Positions 62,601 to 64,000 of a stretch of 64,000 nucleotides of DNA are shown in pieces. The notes beneath the pieces are model-generated. The model saw nothing but the letters and a program-made list of their open reading frames with translations. It made no database searches and had not been told where the DNA came from. How positions within the stretch are numbered: the stretch's first letter is position 1; every line of letters begins with the position of its first letter. The stretch covers positions 186,001 to 250,000 of the forward strand of contig CAVUIK010000010.1 in assembly GCA_963741565.1 (NCBI GenBank), in the 5' to 3' direction. The position numbers and the translations under genes are program-made. This DNA is from Ga0077555 sp963741565. GTDB taxonomy: Bacteria; Pseudomonadota; Alphaproteobacteria; Rhizobiales; Hyphomicrobiaceae.

Positions 62601-62669
62601 GAGCCTATCCTGGATGCTGCGCGCGCCGAGTTCATTCATCGGGATGACATGGCACTGAGCCGCGCGTGA
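62601..62669 (+). pseudogene. second proB 3'-end fragment (copy 2)
   Basis: A 69-base remnant whose plus-strand frame reads EPILDAARAEFIHRDDMALSRA then TGA, matching the last 23 codons of proB with one codon missing. It has no start or upstream proB sequence. The stop is embedded in a hairpin, so this may be the original proB end and terminator, pushed away from the coding body by the hicBA insertion. Confidence 0.75.
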
Positions 62670-62679
62670 ACGCGGCTCA
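62656..62679 (+). terminator. hairpin overlapping the copy-2 proB stop
   Basis: TGAGCCGCG at 62656-62664 and CGCGGCTCA at 62671-62679 form a nine-base stem with a six-base loop spanning the TGA. There is no T run, so termination would be weak or Rho-assisted. It lies 13 bases before the stop of the leftward GH114-like gene. Confidence 0.45.
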
Positions 62680-62692
62680 CGCACCTTGGCGA

Positions 62693-63526
62693 TCAGTCGA
62701 GATTGCGACCGGCGAAGTTCGGCACAAAACCTTGCTTCCGGATTTCGGCAGCGACGCTCGAAGCCGATGAGCCAGACAAGTACTCGACGACGAAGATCGT
62801 CTTGCCGCGGGACTTGGCCTTGTGCAGCAGCTGGACGCTGCCAGAGACCATGCTGGCCGGATTCCGCTTCCCGTCATGATTGACGCCATGGAACAGATCT
62901 TCCTTGGCAATCGCATCGATGGCCGACACGTAGCCGCTGTCGTCCAATAGCTCCTCGCCGTTCTGGACCATGATGGCGGCATCGCCCTTGAGGCTGCGGG
63001 CCTGAGACGAGATTTCACGGATCAGCGCAATCATCTGGGCCCGTGTGCCCATTTTGTAGAAGGTGTCGATCCGGTCGAGGTAGACGCCATCATAGCCTTT
63101 CGCGAAGATCTCGCTCACCCGTTGCCGGACGATGGCCTTCCAGCCAGGCTCCCAGAACTTGACGGCATAGTTTTCGGCCCAGCCTTGGGTGGTGGAGGTC
63201 AGCCAAGACGGCCGGCTGGATACGCAGCAGGACTTCCAATAGCTCCGCCATTTTTCGGCCTCGCCGACCGACAGGTAGGCGAGCGCAGCACGACGGCCGC
63301 CACCCGGTTTGGTCTTGAAGCGGGATGCCGCGCCGCCATAGTCGGCATCGACCACGACCACGTCCGCATGGGACGATGTGATCTTTCCGAGATTTCCGGT
63401 CAGCTGGTAGGACCAGCTTTGAGCGGAACGCACCATTGACTGGCTTGCCTCGGCTGGTGCGGGTTGGATGGTCAGACTGCCGGCAAGCAGGACTGCGCCG
63501 GCGATCGATTTGACTCTCGCAATCAT
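62693..63526 (-). CDS. exported GH114-like protein, copy 2
   Basis: Paralogue of the gene at 59785, 277 residues, with a signal peptide (SIAGAVLLAGSLTIQPAPAEA). Shared landmarks: SWSYQLTGN, DVVVVDADYGG, ALAYLSVGEAEKWRSYWK, GYDGVYLDRIDTFYKMG, MVQNGEELLDD, DAIAKEDLFHG and FVVEYLSG. It lacks about 70 residues of insertions seen in copy 1. Two cysteines (in WKSCCVSS) are unique to it. It reads leftward and ends 24 bases from the proB remnant. ATGGTTAA, the complement of the CtrA half-site, lies 82 bases upstream of its start. Confidence 0.83.
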   Translation of the reverse strand: MIARVKSIAGAVLLAGSLTIQPAPAEASQSMVRSAQSWSYQLTGNLGKITSSHADVVVVDADYGGAASRFKTKPGGGRRAALAYLSVGEAEKWRSYWKSCCVSSRPSWLTSTTQGWAENYAVKFWEPGWKAIVRQRVSEIFAKGYDGVYLDRIDTFYKMGTRAQMIALIREISSQARSLKGDAAIMVQNGEELLDDSGYVSAIDAIAKEDLFHGVNHDGKRNPASMVSGSVQLLHKAKSRGKTIFVVEYLSGSSASSVAAEIRKQGFVPNFAGRNLD

Positions 63527-63770
63527 GACTGGTTCTCCTTTGCGAAGTCGTTGGGCCCCGGCTGCTCTTAAACTCGGTTAAGGCAAATGGTTGATTTTCA
63601 TGGCTGAATGGTTAATGGGCGCGGGAACTACGCCGGTTGAAGATCGACTCTATAAAGGCCGAAACGAAGATGGCGCCCGCAGGTGATACCCGCGGACGCC
63701 AGTCATCAATTTATGTTGCAGGCGGTGCTCGCGAAACGCTGCCGGGACAGGCGCTCGGTCTTGCGGCGCT

Positions 63771-63992
63771 TCAGGCGGCTTGCCGGATGGGCAGCGGAGG
63801 CGCCGGCGGCTGGTGCCGTGACCTGCTCGGCACGAAAGAAATCGCCCAATGCGCAACGCAATAGGGCCGGCCCTCTTCCTTTTGCGCGCCGCAGAAATGG
63901 AAACCCGCTTGGCGGGGATCGCCGATCGGCCAACGGCAATCATCGGCTTCCAGGTCAGCCAGCGTCTTTGTTTTCAGAGCCATTGTGGTCAT
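63771..63992 (-). CDS. GcrA-like protein, C-terminal domain only
   Basis: Protein of 73 residues matching the C-terminal part of GcrA, the cell-cycle regulator: LADLEADDCRWPIGDP, FHFCGAQKEEGRPYC and VAHWAISF. The N-terminal helix-turn-helix of GcrA (near residues 1-45) is absent. In full-length GcrA the C-terminal part binds sigma factor domain 2 of the RNA polymerase, so this small protein could contact RNA polymerase without binding DNA. The frame stays open to the window edge eight bases upstream, so a longer gene cannot be excluded. Confidence 0.75.
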   Translation of the reverse strand: MTTMALKTKTLADLEADDCRWPIGDPRQAGFHFCGAQKEEGRPYCVAHWAISFVPSRSRHQPPAPPLPIRQAA

Positions 63993-64000
63993 GACAACTC

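Noticed and set aside
62049..62620. Integrase-driven genomic island at proB
   Set aside because: No recombinase or phage gene lies in the 570 bases between the two proB ends; only the duplicated end supports insertion.

Overview
The window is GC-rich, densely coded chromosomal DNA from an alphaproteobacterium, most likely of the order Hyphomicrobiales (Rhizobiales; Xanthobacteraceae- or Bradyrhizobium-like). Supporting markers are the RP001-type kinase regulator / hemE junction, HemJ in place of HemG/HemY, CobS plus CobT, two DUF2865 proteins, a GcrA-like fragment and the rplU-rpmA-GNAT-obgE-proB order. There are no rRNA or tRNA genes, CRISPR arrays, prophages or transposases that I can see.

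Layout. 0-5.8 kb: catabolic genes (3-hydroxyisobutyrate dehydrogenase family, RraA-type aldolase, atypical crotonase, membrane-anchored TAXI receptor, propionyl-CoA carboxylase alpha). 5.8-15.2 kb: DUF2066 protein, purM, a seven-repeat Vgb-like propeller lyase, an aminotransferase, a VOC protein, a HbpS-like protein and cell-envelope hypotheticals. 15.4-20.8 kb: aroK-aroB, CorC/HlyC protein, a frameshifted xerD, accA. 20.9-27.0 kb: hydratase, frameshifted bolA and J-domain gene, cobS, a palindromic intergenic repeat, cobT, phytase-like esterase. 27.0-36.1 kb: two secreted proteins built from one repeated domain, D-lactate dehydrogenase-type oxidase, RlpA, threonine aldolase, SDR, two DUF2865 paralogues. 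36.1-42.9 kb: phhB, dnaQ, coaE, maf and the PPDK regulator read leftward; hemE, hemJ and rho read rightward. The 415-bp gap between them is the probable chromosome origin. 42.9-55 kb: accessory region with a TRAP receptor, TPR-caspase, AHL-lactonase-like hydrolase, feruloyl-CoA synthase, a cupin/MoaD-like/NTF2-like mini-operon, a TRIC channel and a three-subunit molybdenum hydroxylase. 55-64 kb: rplU-rpmA-rtcB-GNAT-obgE-proB, two GH114-like paralogues, hicBA and a short GcrA-like gene.

Three things stand out. The hicBA toxin-antitoxin pair sits between proB and a second, diverged copy of the proB 3' end that carries its own hairpin, which looks like an insertion at the proB terminus. The hemE/RP001 gap has the layout of an alphaproteobacterial oriC. 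Six genes (xerD, bolA, J-domain gene, a small secreted protein, fcs, molybdenum hydroxylase large subunit) are each broken by what reads as one extra base, a pattern more like base over-calling in the assembly than six independent gene deaths.

Several starts were moved downstream of the longest frame to codons with a Shine-Dalgarno sequence; four of these are TTG. Family assignments come from motifs I can read, not from searches.
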